Part shown: positions 36,251 through 47,400 of the stretch, one piece after another
Layout: every line of letters starts with the position of its first letter
Position numbering within the stretch: position 1 is the first letter of the stretch
Assembly: GCA_030549775.1 (NCBI GenBank)
Contig: CM060177.1
Location: 44,790,244 to 44,854,243 of the forward strand
Origin: Tamarix chinensis
Lineage: Eukaryota; Streptophyta; Magnoliopsida; Caryophyllales; Tamaricaceae
DNA length: 64,000 bases
Direction of reading: 5' to 3'
Position numbers and translations under genes: made by a program
The notes under the pieces: generated by a model
Told to the model about the DNA's origin: nothing
The model's database searches: none
The model's input: the letters and a program-made list of their open reading frames with translations, nothing else

Positions 36251-37675
36251 AATTGGGGGAGAAAACGACAAGGGAAGAAGGGGACGAGCGGGGCAGGTGT
36301 GCAGGTGGCCGACCGGTGGCAGGCGGCGCAGGTCCTGCCATGGCAGGTTAGGTCGAGGAGGGGGAGAGGAAAAGGGAAAAGATGGGCACGCGGGAAGGGA
36401 AGAGAGGGACTTGGTCGAGGTCGAAAAGAGGAAGAAAACGACAGGGAGAGGGGCAGGGAAGGACAGCCGGCGATGCAGAGGTGGCCGGCGTGCGCAGGGG
36501 TGCAGGTCGGCAGCTGCGTGGGGAAGAAGAAGGAAGGGGAAGGGGGTGGACCGGCGGTCCAGGGGAAAGGAAAAGGAAGGGGGAACCGGTCGGGAGGCAG
36601 CGGTTATTTCCCCCATTAATGAAACGCGGTGTTTTGGGAAATGTTTGGGCAAAACGCTGCGTCCTCATCGGTCTGGCAACGGTTATTTTTTTCCTTATTG
36701 TGACGCGGCGTTTTGTCTCACGGGCGGCTGGGCTCGCTGGGTCGCGGGCGAGAAGAAGGAAGGAGAGGCTGGGTTGGGCCGGGCAAGGCCCAACTTCGGC
36801 GGAGGAAGGCGAAAAAGGAAAAAGAAGGAAAAGAAAAAGGGACAAAGGAAAAGAAAGGATTTATTTAGGGTTTTGGATTTTGCATAAATTATTTAGAATA
36901 TTTTTGGGCTATTTAGAATATTAATATTTAGAAAATATTAAATAAATTCCTTTTTTTTGCTTAGTTTAGACTATTTTAGATAAATTTCCTTAACCTCCAT
37001 GCTAATTAGGAAAATATCCAAAAATTCTTCCAATTAAATTCTTTATTATTATCCTCTTAATTTGCCTTAATTAATTCCCTACGTTTTTTAATAAATGAAT
37101 TTATATAATTGATTTTCTTAATAATTCCTTATTTGGCCATAATTTCGGAAATTAGGATTTTGGGGTATTTCAACGATCCTACTTGTATTATATGTTTTTT
37201 GTGTATGGCATTAGCTGCATGGTTAATTTACTCAGTACGTAGCGTACTGACCACTCGTTTTATGGGCATCGAGCGGGGGTGAGAGTTTATCGTTGGACTT
37301 GGCATGGGGGCCCGAGAGTAATGTTGCCCGAACTCTCTTTTACCCTAATTTACTTATGTTTCATTTTCTCTCGGTTTTGTTTTATCGTATTGTACCTTTT
37401 ATACCTTTTGGGAACTTTGATTATGTACTCCATTGGGTTGTAATAACTTTTTAATGCACACTCTAATTCTCATGTTATGAACATTTTAGTTTTCTATGAA
37501 TCTCCATTTTATGTATCGCTAATGTCTTATGAAACTTTTCCTTTAGCCTTGTGGTTCGTACGAGAATAGGTGGGAGCCAGGCTTGTACTGATCACGGCGA
37601 TAGCACCCCCCATGCTTGTATTTGTTTGATTTAAACAAAAAAATTCAACTGTAATTTTGGGGTTGTTACAAAGGC

Positions 37676-39299
37676 TTCCCCATTCCTTTATCTTAGATGT
37701 ATATGTGTTCCAGAAATATGAGGGATTCTTTGATTAGTAAACACATACTTTCTTCAATTATTGATGTAGCTGCAATTTCGTTTATCTCTTATGGCATGAC
37801 ATAGAATAAAAAATAAATAGAGGATAGGATCACATGGCATGGCTACTTTTGTATTTACACTACCATGTTATGAGTTATTGATGGTTGTTGTGGGAGATGT
37901 CTCTTCCTATGCTTCTTTACAACTTGCTACTCTCCATAGAGCACTCTTTCTTGCAATGAAAATTTGTTGTTTCTTATTTTTTATGTTAAAAGAAAATTAT
38001 TTGAGGTTCTATGGTTTGCTATAAATGGATCTCACTGGCAGCTTCTAAGAAAGTTTGCTATTAGCAATAAGGGATTTAAGATTGTCGGCCTCATTAACAC
38101 CAGGTTTATGTATCCACTTATATCTTTAGTGCAATTATAGTTTACTTGTAGTATATTTTTACAAAAGTATATTAAAATATATTAAAAGTACACTATAATT
38201 GTACTAAATATATAAGTAATACACCCAATCCATTTAATAACTTCTTCGATAACACTATCTCTCAAATGAGTTGCATAGGTTGTTGTAATATTTTCCAACT
38301 TGAACTTCTTGTTATCCTGGTATAATTTGGAGTTATGAATACTTTTCAAAATTAAAAGTTCAATGTGAGCTAAGGTGCACTTTGAGAAGTTCAACAGCTA
38401 CTCCTTATTAGCTTTTAATGTGGCAAATCAAGTTGATAAAGTTTCGACTTGACTCACTCATTTAATTAAACAAAGCGAACTCATGTCTAATTTTAAGGTT
38501 TATTTATTAAACAAGTCAAGGTTAAGCTAGAGAAGGTTTGACTCATTTGTTCATCTCATTTAAGACTTATTTAGATATTTGATAGATATTTTATATAGGT
38601 AATGATTATTATATTATAAATATAAGAATCATATTATAATATTAAGTTCAGTAGAAAATATTAGCATATATGCGAGTGAATAATCGAGTTTATAATGGAA
38701 CAAATCCAAATAACTCAACATATTTTTAACACTAGAGCTGATTCATGAAATAACTTGGTTCGGCTTGTTTGGAAATGAGTTAAAACTTGAATCAAATATT
38801 TAGGTATTTTCTAGTAACAAGATGGCTCAATTAGACTTACTGCTTAAACGAATGAAGGTTCTACTTGATTTCGCTCGTCAACAACCTTACTACATCACAT
38901 TTTGTCAAGAACAATGTAAGTCACATGTAACAGAATTACTATATTCTACATTTTGTTCAACTCTTCGTTTATATAGACTTTGCCTATACATTTGCTTCAA
39001 AAATATCTATCTTAGCGAGAAAAGTCTTCTCTTTCTTACCAAGTTAGGTGAATTAAGTAGATTGATAAATTCCGTAAGCTGCAGGTATTTCTCTAGGACT
39101 GGATTTGAGTTCTAGCCCTCGCACAGCCACTCCATGATTCCACCACTTAGTTTTGAGAGCTGGTGGGAAGTATATCCTTTGTCAAACAAAGCCGAACAGA
39201 TCTGAGAAGTTCAGATCTTTTGGGCCTGATATGTGGACTTGTTGATATTATGCTATGGATTTCATTATATGCTTTGATGTATCACATGTGTAGTTTGAA
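37676..39299. other. Spacer with a foldback; no gene recognised
   Basis: AT-rich sequence. Frames at 37,839 (61 codons), 38,182 (minus, 70 codons) and 38,822 (97 codons) show no recognisable domain. Between 38,430 and 38,790 there are words such as CTCATTTAATTAAACAAAGCG that weakly echo the hAT-like repeat at the window start. Confidence 0.35.
38110..38222. repeat. Long inverted repeat (foldback), about 50-bp arms
   Basis: The left arm includes ATATCTTTAGTGCAATTATA and the right arm AGTACACTATAATTGTACT. The right arm read in reverse complement gives ATATATTTAGTACAATTATA. Arms of roughly 45-50 bp pair with few mismatches around a 14-bp loop (TACAAAAGTATATT). A single-strand transcript would form a near-continuous hairpin. 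Confidence 0.75.
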
Positions 39300-39873
39300 A
39301 TTTTATGCTGATTATTATCTTGCATGATTCGATGTGTGAATGTGTCGGCCTTAGTATTTGGTTACCTTTCTCAGTACGTAGCATACTGATCACCCCTTTC
39401 ATGGGTGTTGCTCATTCCCACGAGTAGAAGACTCATCTGACTTACTGCAGGTAGGAGATGTTTATTTTGATGATATTGATGTCCATGGGACATCAGGTGG
39501 GGTCGAGTGATGATTGGGCCGAATCCGTTTCAGAGTGGCGTGGCCGGACTTCCATTGAGATTTTTCTTCTTAGTTTCTTTAATTTATGTTAAGCACTTCA
39601 AAATAATTTTATGTTCGGAGTTATCTCTCTTCCCTGAAAAACTAACTCTCGTATTTTGAATTGAATAAGGACTTATGCGTATCTAATTTTCGTATTTATG
39701 AATTTGAACTATTATTAATTTTATGAGTTGTTTTCTTAGCCTTAGCACTTAGTATTGGAACGGTAGGAGTAAACCGGTCTGGTACTAAGTGTGGCGGTAA
39801 CATCCCCACAATTTACGGTTTTAAGTTATAAGTATGGTAAAAAAAAAAATTGTGTAAATTTGAGGGTGTTACA
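39300..39873 (+). mobile_element. 3'-end fragment of a family-A giant LTR
   Basis: Contains the palindrome region CTCAGTACGTAGCATACTG near 39,370, the phrase CTCATTCCCACGAGTAG, and CTTAGCACTTAGTATTGGAA near 39,740, shared in inverted form with 32,430-32,470. It ends TTTGAGGGTGTTACA. The 5' part of the LTR is missing; the left limit is approximate. Confidence 0.75.
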
Positions 39874-41344
39874 CTAGCTCACACTCATGGGTTTCGGAGG
39901 AGAATGAAAACTAGTTGAAGGGCACAGCTGAACCGTGGACGTGATTAGGGGCGCAAGGTGCTATGGTATTAAGTCAAACCACAACAGTGGAAAACACTGG
40001 CCATGAGAAAATTTCTGAACAAGAGTCTTTGGAGGTACATGAAACGACCAAATGATGTGCAAGTTCAGATTCAGGCAGACTGGATTCATCAATTTATTCT
40101 GAGAAGCGTTTGGTCTATCTTGTACCGTCTTAAATTTAATGTTTTGCATGAAGATACAAAACACGGGTTCAAGCTAAATTTGACAGAATTATTTGCAGTC
40201 TCTTTAATTCTGGTGTTGGCCACGGCAGGCTCCAAGATATTAACACTGATCAAGGGCATGGAGATGTCAAAAACTCAACATGAAAAAGTATTATTCGTGA
40301 CTGCTCGCATTCGAGCTAGTCTCACTATTTATTATCTCATTTTCTGTGTTGTCTATTTGCACCAGTTATTAGCATTCGCAATTTTTCTCTCACCTTTTCC
40401 GCTCAAACCATTTGCGACGCAAAATGCAGTTGAGGCGCCCTTTATTAGGCAATAGAGTTCAACAGGTAGAACATAGCACACCTCTTCGCACAGGCGTCAT
40501 TATTCCCTCGTAAGCCTCTTCATTGGGGTTCTGATACTGCCTCTTTTATCCATCAAATCTTGATCAATCTTTGCTCTATTTGATCAATCTCCTCTCGTAA
40601 ATCTGATGGGTGACGCTTAGTCATTCCGATCAAGACATGAAGCCTTCTGCTGTGTTTGCAGTTATGATCAACCTTTTGTACTTGAATTTGGCATTTTCCA
40701 CGAGTTTGAATCTCAACGGAGAACTACCAGCTTACGAAGCACTTTCAGATGGTGCCTTCAGATAGTTTACAATTACGAGGGATATAGCCTGCGGTGCTAT
40801 GAAACTAACCTTTATATTATTTTCCCTCATCCACTCATTGCAATATAGTACAAACCAGAGACTCGTGGACGAAGTTAGATCCTCAATGAAATTGAGAAAT
40901 AGCTAGAACGTTCCAAAAATATTTCTAGTACAAACTACGGTTGTCTCAAGACTAATATGTCGTACATTTACAACACTGAGGCAGTCAACTCTTTTCCCCA
41001 GCAACCAGGTGCTTCTGCTTGCTAGTAATAGTTACAAGACCTCACTAAACGCCACAGAAAAAATATCCATCTTTCTACAGACGTTTGATCCTTTTGAGCT
41101 CGGTGACAGCATTAAGATCAAAGGATAATATGAACTCCGGACGTGTCAACTAAGTTTCTACTTGAGGAAAGCACCCTGCAAGAAAGCAGCTGCGAGAAAT
41201 AGTATATCCAGCACATTCATGCAGAAAATATGCATGCGGTATCAAGAGATGCAACAATGTACCTAAAAAGACCAGAATAGTGATCCAATGGTCAAAACGG
41301 AAATCAACTGTCGCTTGTGCAACGACGCTGATGGCTCGTTGAAG
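39874..41344. other. Region downstream of the CofD-like stop codon
   Basis: This holds the 3' untranslated region of the minus-strand gene, at least just below 41,345, and unassigned sequence. No clear polyadenylation signal was chosen. One 150-codon plus-strand frame is listed separately. Confidence 0.4.
40003..40455 (+). CDS. Hypothetical 150-residue ORF, possible membrane segments
   Basis: The frame opens MRKFLNKSLWRYMKRPNDVQ and has two hydrophobic stretches, LFAVSLILVLATAGSKILTL and IYYLIFCVVYLHQLLAFAIF, that could span a membrane. It lies between a truncated LTR and the 3' end of the CofD-like gene. No family is recognised. The alternative frame upstream reads QTTTVENTGHEKISEQESLE and then stops, so the area may be a fragment of a captured or decayed gene. 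Coding status is doubtful. Confidence 0.2.
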   Translation: MRKFLNKSLWRYMKRPNDVQVQIQADWIHQFILRSVWSILYRLKFNVLHEDTKHGFKLNLTELFAVSLILVLATAGSKILTLIKGMEMSKTQHEKVLFVTARIRASLTIYYLIFCVVYLHQLLAFAIFLSPFPLKPFATQNAVEAPFIRQ

Positions 41345-41470
41345 TTAGATGTTTGATCCTTCCATATTTGAACTATCGTCATCACTCAATAATTGTGTCA
41401 GAGTCTCTATTAGTGAGTTGGCTTGAAAAATTACACCCACTCTTGGATCCTGTATAGAATCAACAAAAAC
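41345..41470 (-). CDS. CofD-like gene terminal exon (41 codons plus stop)
   Basis: Acceptor AATTTGGCAG begins 126 bp reading VFVDSIQDPRVGVIFQANSL, then IETLTQLLSDDDSSNMEGSNI and TAA. The acidic, Ser-rich tail is a plausible natural C-terminus. Confidence 0.88.
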   Translation of the reverse strand, partial: VFVDSIQDPRVGVIFQANSLIETLTQLLSDDDSSNMEGSNI

Positions 41471-44400
41471 CTGCCAAATTAAATTAGTCAGAATCTTTGC
41501 CACATAAATAGAAATATTATTACCCACTCCGGTTTTAAATATGTGGTGTTGAGCTTTTAGCACAAGAATTAAAAAAAAAATCTCAAATGACTAAATTATC
41601 CCCTATCAAAGCACCAATGGAAGTGATAATCATTATTGAATAATGCATAAAAAACTAAAATAATTAATACCAAAGGATAAAGTAGGAAAATCAATTTAAA
41701 ATGTAGAACGACATCTATTTGCAACTAAAATTAAATTGATAAACCATCGCTTATAATAAATCCATATAAGAGATGCATAAAGAAACATCTTGTACTGTCA
41801 CTCAACAATACATTTAGTCATCAAATACAAGTGTAAGCATCCAAGATGCCGTTTTTAAGCTCCCCAGGTTCAGGCGCATAAGGGGCAGACGGATAACAAC
41901 AACATAGAAAAGGTAAAAGTATTATCTAGTACAAATTCCTCTTTGACAGGATCTTAGAAAGTCAGGATGTACACCCCCGCAACTCTACTGTAGTCTAAAT
42001 AGTAATCCACATGAGAGACCTTTTAACCTGGGAACTTTAGGTATCGAAATCCCTTTAAGTCAAACTAACACCTCTTGGTTAAGGGCAAGTGTAATAGCAA
42101 ACATTTGCTCATCTAAGATAATTCACACTAGGCATATTATGGTTGTTAATTGCAAGAACATCACAACATATCAATAACTTAAACAAATGGCAACCATAGA
42201 ATGAAAAAACATAAGGCGATGAGATTTGAAGTAGTTAACATGGATTTGGGGGATGATGGATTGAGTCATCTATATATTCTCATCAATGGGAGGAACCACT
42301 TTTAAAAACTAGTTATTTAATAAATTAAACTAATTTTTTGGGGGAAAAAAATTAGGCTGGAAGTTAGAATTTATTGATTGACAATTCGATATCAACTTGG
42401 TGCAAGAAAACCTTGCTCCTACATGTAGCAGAGGCATGGTTGCGTTTGTGCTACCAAAAGTTAAAATAAATGACTAAAGAAGTTCCAATTAAATATCATA
42501 ATATTTGATCTAATTTCTCTTAAATAATGTGTTTCAAAATATTCTATTTCCGTACCGTATGCTTTAAAATTTATTTTAAATTTAGTATCATCCTCTTAAG
42601 GATTTTAGTTTTAAATTAATGAAATTTGAAAAGTTTTATAAATTTTAAAAGTTGAGTAAGAAAATTCTAGATATTTGAAACATTTTTGTTGAATTTTATA
42701 GAATTTTTATTTTTTTTAAATGACATTGAAGTTTTGCATATAAAAAAAATATTAAAAATCTAGACAATTCTGGAAAATTTGAAAAATATTCAAATTTTGC
42801 CAATTCAACTAAAAAAACATATTTAATATTAATATTTTCATCAGTTTAGCTTTCCAAAAATAAGTACATTAATAAAATAGTATTGACGTAAAATAAAATT
42901 TAAAATACATGATAATCAAATGGAATTGTTTGAAAACAAATAATCCCAAAGTGGAATTAGGTCAAATGTTATGATAAACTAAGTGCTCAATTGGTACAGG
43001 AATAATAGGGGTGAAAATATTACTCAATTATTTTACATATCTTGTATAATCTATTTAAAATTAAAAACTTTTTTTGGGAGAATACTTATTTTATATCTTA
43101 ATTTGATCTAAAATGGTTATTTTATTAAAATACTATTATTATTATTAAATACTTGATACAAAAGGCACAAAATAGGAGGGATTTTTTTCCACCCCTATTA
43201 TTTTCGTAAATGATTTATCCTAACATGGAATACCAAACAAGGCCTAAGTGTAATTTATCCTAAACGATTTTTGTATGATATAAAACCCAATGACATTTTT
43301 TTTAACTTTTTATTTTTAAAAATCTACTCTGATAAAAGTCGAAAAATTTCTAAATTACATGCTTCTGAATACTGCAGTAGTCTCCAATCCCATGCACGAT
43401 GCACTGAGTTTGGCACTAGTCAAACTTACCACATTATAGATTCCTTGGCCCTTTAAGACATCTAAGTCAACTTGAACAGCACCATTTCTTGGAACCAAGA
43501 TTGTATTGATGTACTGGTTCGGCTGCATAAAAGGATTAAACATGATCAATCTTTCAACTTCAGGCTACTCATAAAATAGCCATCAACAACTAATTTATGC
43601 ATCACATAAGTTGACACTGACAAATACAAACTTCTCTCTTGTTTAAGAAAAAGAACACTATAACAGCTGTGCAATGCAAGTTCGATCTAGCAACTTCACG
43701 CCAAGTGAAAATTTGCACTTCAGGCCACCTAAACTCTTTCATAGGTATTGTCGCTCCCACCTAATGCTACTATCTTCCAGAATTATGCTTCATCAGCAAG
43801 GCTTAATCTAAATAAAGAGATATTGATGGGTGAAATAATTTAGTTCCTGTGAACATCTAAGAATGAAATATTACTGTTAAAATAATCCTCTTAAGTTTTT
43901 CTTTCTAGCATTTACACCTAATCAAGGCTGCAAACATAAGTTCTCACAAATTGGATCGTAAGATATTATAAAAACTATAAAAAAAAATGGCCCTAATATA
44001 CTTTTATGGTTTAAAATACAGTATTTAAAATTATAGAACACTGAAGATAAATTCTTTAGCTCGCATGTAGTCACTTTTTAAATTGTAGCATCTTACAAAT
44101 AACACAAATTTAGAAGTAGTTTTATAAATTAGGAACTACATTAAGTTAACAATATTAAAAATAAATTTGCTGAATGTTGGAACAAAAATGAAGAAGACGA
44201 ATGGTTGTGAAGGCAAAACCAAGACAAGTGAGTATTTTATATCCTCATTTAAGGGAATTAAAATGCAAAGTATTAGGTTAGTTTTAAACATTCAAGTGAA
44301 TTTAATTTTAACAAAAAAAAGGAAGAAGAAGAAGCAGTGTGGTTGATATGAATACGCAATATGTTGGTACATGAACCATACATACACCATGAATTTTAGT

Positions 44401-47400
44401 TATGTTAACAAGCAAACAAAAAAGGAAATGGAAAAAAAAAATGATTTTATGAACTATATAGAAATCAAAAGATTAATAAATCATAAAATTTAATATGTAT
44501 TTATTTCACTATTTGGATAGAGTTTGGACTCATTTCTTCATATATAGCTTCAGTAATTTGCTTATTCATCTTACTGGTATCTCACTTGTGCTTCATTTGC
44601 ATCTGCTTGTGTTCAAAATATGCTAAAAATTTTAGAGATCGAGGAAATATGTGTTATGGAAGAATCATAGTGGAAGCAAGAGGAAGATTTCTAAGCAATA
44701 TAGATAATAATTAGTGTTATCAAGTAGAATTGTGAGATCCTATCATGATTCTACTGTGAGAACCCCAAGTATTTTCAAATAGATAATAATCAGTGTTGAC
44801 TAGTTTTCAAGTGGGTATTTTCGATATATAAACTGTTATAATGTATTTTGTAAGAATCGTTTTGTTTTGTGATTGTGCCCCAAGGGGGAGCTCTTACTGG
44901 CCACTTAGCAATGCGATATTGCTCATCAATATTACTCCTGTTTGTAGTGCACTACATAGAAAAACTACTAGCCCTTAATAAACGGCAGGGAGATTGTTGA
45001 TCAGTTGTCGCTACTATGCCCTACCCACAGGTCCCAAAGCGATCACAATTACACCGTAAATTATTTAATTGATATCTATGTCTGCACAAATTAGCCTATG
45101 TTTGGAGTTACTTATCAAAATTAATTATCCATGATAACTACTTAATTTGGAAACTTTTTAGGCTAAAATTTTCTAAAATAAGTAATTATCATAGATAATT
45201 ACTTTTCATAAGTAACTCCAAACAAGCCATTAATGACTTGACAACAAACATGTCTCTCTAGTTTTGTTTTTCATATTTTGTAAACACACGATGACTTGTT
45301 TCTTAAGAAACTTGTTGACGCTAGAGTAATTTGATAATAGTTGAAGGTTCTCAATTATCTTGTTTCATTCTATAAGAAATGTTTTCTAGATTTATTTATT
45401 TAAATATACTTTATATTAAAAGCGTCATCTTCGTTTCGGCTGGTGGGCCAATTTTGAGTTGTGGTTTTCCTTACCCCTTCCCAACATTTCAGATTTGGAT
45501 CATGAAGCGTAAATCAAAGGTCGGGATCACAAGGCCTAATGGAAGCTTAGTCCACTAAAAGTTTTAAGTCGACTGTCCTCGGTTTGGCACTGTAGTTATC
45601 ATGTGTTATATTGACATTGGGACTTGTAACCCGTACATCGTTACCCCTAATGTATTTCCTTATTCAACACTTATCATTATTATTCTTAGTTCATAAGAGT
45701 TACTATTATTATCTTAATGGTTACTGTTCTATTAGCCTTGCTATCTATATGGATTCTCATGCAGAGAGTGGCATGTGACACCTCTTCACAACTAGGGGTA
45801 GTTTAGGGGTGTTACAATTGTGGTATTAGAGCATAGGCTTTAGATCATTCACTATATGTGGGTTTTGTAGTGATCAATTAAAATTTTTGGACCATTATGA
45901 CAGGCTTTAGATCAATAAGGATCATTTGGGATTTGTAGCGAATAATTGGTCTTCATTCAGGCTATCGGAGTATAAGGTTAAATTACGATGGATTTTTAGG
46001 CCTCGCCGGTTAGTTTTTTACTAGCACCTTATCTAAATATGTTCTGCTTTCGTTATTAAGTAAAATTCTGACTTGTTTTTCTGTTAGATCGCCATGAGTC
46101 AACATGGTAGGGATGATGAGCCTATTGGTCATTAGGCCACATGCAAAAGAAATGGTATATATAGTGTTAACTTTGAATCTACTAGAGGATCCAGTACAAC
46201 TGATAAACAACATCATGCTTCAACAAATAGAAGTAGAAGCGCAAGTGGTTCAGCAGGTGAATGGTGTACTTTCAGTCCCAGCACCGGCTAATTGAGCACC
46301 ACCTTGCTTTACGGGATATTGTCAGGTTTGAAAAACTAAGGCCCCCCAAGTTATGGAGGCAAGGGCGGCCCCAAAGAGGATGATGATTGGCTCACTACTA
46401 TAGAAGAGTTATGCAAAGAATTAGGTTACTCTGACAAAAAGAGGGGAGCCACAGAATGGTGATGGGTACGAGCTAGATAAACAAATGTGACTAGGAAAAT
46501 TTTTAGGGAGTTATTTAATGTCAAATTCTTCCTATAGGTCTATAAGGAGTAGAAGGCTTATGAGTGTCACAAATTAGAACAAGGGCAGGACATGTCCATT
46601 AGTGAATACATCCAATTATTTACTCACCTCTCTTGCTTCGTTCCATATTCAATTCCCAACGAAGCTACTAAGGCCAAGAAACTTCAGCACGGACTGAGAT
46701 ATGCTATAAAGAGGAAGGTAGCACCAATGAGACATAGTGTATCAGGATGTAGTTGATACAACAATTGTTGTAGAGAGGGAGCTTAAACAATTTACTGCAT
46801 AATAGAAGGATTTGAAGAGAGAGTACAGACCTATAAAGATTTGGTCGGAGCACAGACCTACTGAAATCCAACAAATGAAGCATAACGCTAGCTCATCAAG
46901 TAGAAAGTCTACATCAAATGTCAAGTGCACTCATTGTGGCCGATTTCATCCTAGAGTTGAGTGTTAACTCAAGACAAGTGCATGCTTCAGGTGTGGTAGC
47001 CTACAACATCGGGTTGCCAATCGCCTGATTGGCACTTAGGATGATGGATCTACCCAATGACAAGTACATCAAGGGAATGATAGGAAGTTAAAAGCAAGAC
47101 GAGGGTAGATCTTTGCACTAACCCAATATGATGCTCGGCAATCAAACAATGCCATGATGGGTACCATTCATGGTGTAAATACTTTTGCTTGCGCATTTTG
47201 ACTGAGGTGTTACATGCCCATGATCAAACCATGGTAAACAAGTTTTGAAGACGAAACTTCTTGTTATGAGGGAAGAATGTGAGAACCCAAGGATAAGAAC
47301 ACTAACATCAATATGTACGGTAGCTAATTAGTAGCAAGATTTTTGGCAACTAAATCTTGAGTAATATGTTAATTAGAATTTTGATTTTGGCAAATACAGT

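Larger units (their letters stand above)
32325..37172 (-). mobile_element. Giant solo LTR, family A, nested and inverted (TSD ACGAT)
   Basis: Starts TGTAACACCCCCAAATTTAC, ends TTTTGGGGTATTTCA, and has perfect ACGAT duplications at 32,320-32,324 and 37,173-37,177. At 4,848 bp it is the longest family copy. Read on the minus strand it holds the same order as its siblings: AT-rich 5' part, TATA box CCTATAAATACC near 36,240, CCACC/CCGCC-rich sequence (35,640-36,170), AAT arrays (35,096-35,560), tandem units (33,000-33,360) and GTACTGAGTAAGG near 32,800. The interval 35,640-36,800 is strikingly GC- and CG-rich. Open frames of up to 227 codons there are low-complexity and occur on both strands, so they are not called genes. 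It lies inside the LTR at 28,639. Confidence 0.9.
28639..37670 (+). mobile_element. Giant solo LTR, family A, split by an inverted copy (TSD ATGGC/AAGGC)
   Basis: The outer LTR occupies 28,639-32,324 and 37,178-37,670, about 4.2 kb once the nested insertion is removed. It starts TGAAATACCCTAAAA and ends TTTTGGGGTTGTTACA, flanked by ATGGC (28,634-28,638) and AAGGC (37,671-37,675), a duplication with one mismatch. Inside are a pyrimidine tract (28,930-29,160), a TATA box followed by CCACC-rich sequence (29,460-30,060), ATT/ATC arrays (30,112-30,440), the CCACTGG/AATAGTGG tandem array (31,840-32,185) and the palindrome CAGTACGTAGCGTACTG (37,233). No gag, pol or primer-binding site occurs. Proline-, serine- or isoleucine-rich open frames here come from the repeats. 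Confidence 0.85.

Noticed and set aside
35614..36924. Long overlapping open frames (149-227 codons) on both strands
   Set aside because: They lie inside a giant LTR, are Pro/Ser/Arg/Gly-rich shadows of GC-rich low-complexity DNA, and overlap in several frames at once; no domain is present.
43355..43549. 64-codon minus-strand frame read as a single intronless gene
   Set aside because: Only its middle (43,430-43,522) is coding; it is bounded by a clear acceptor and donor, and the ends are intron sequence.
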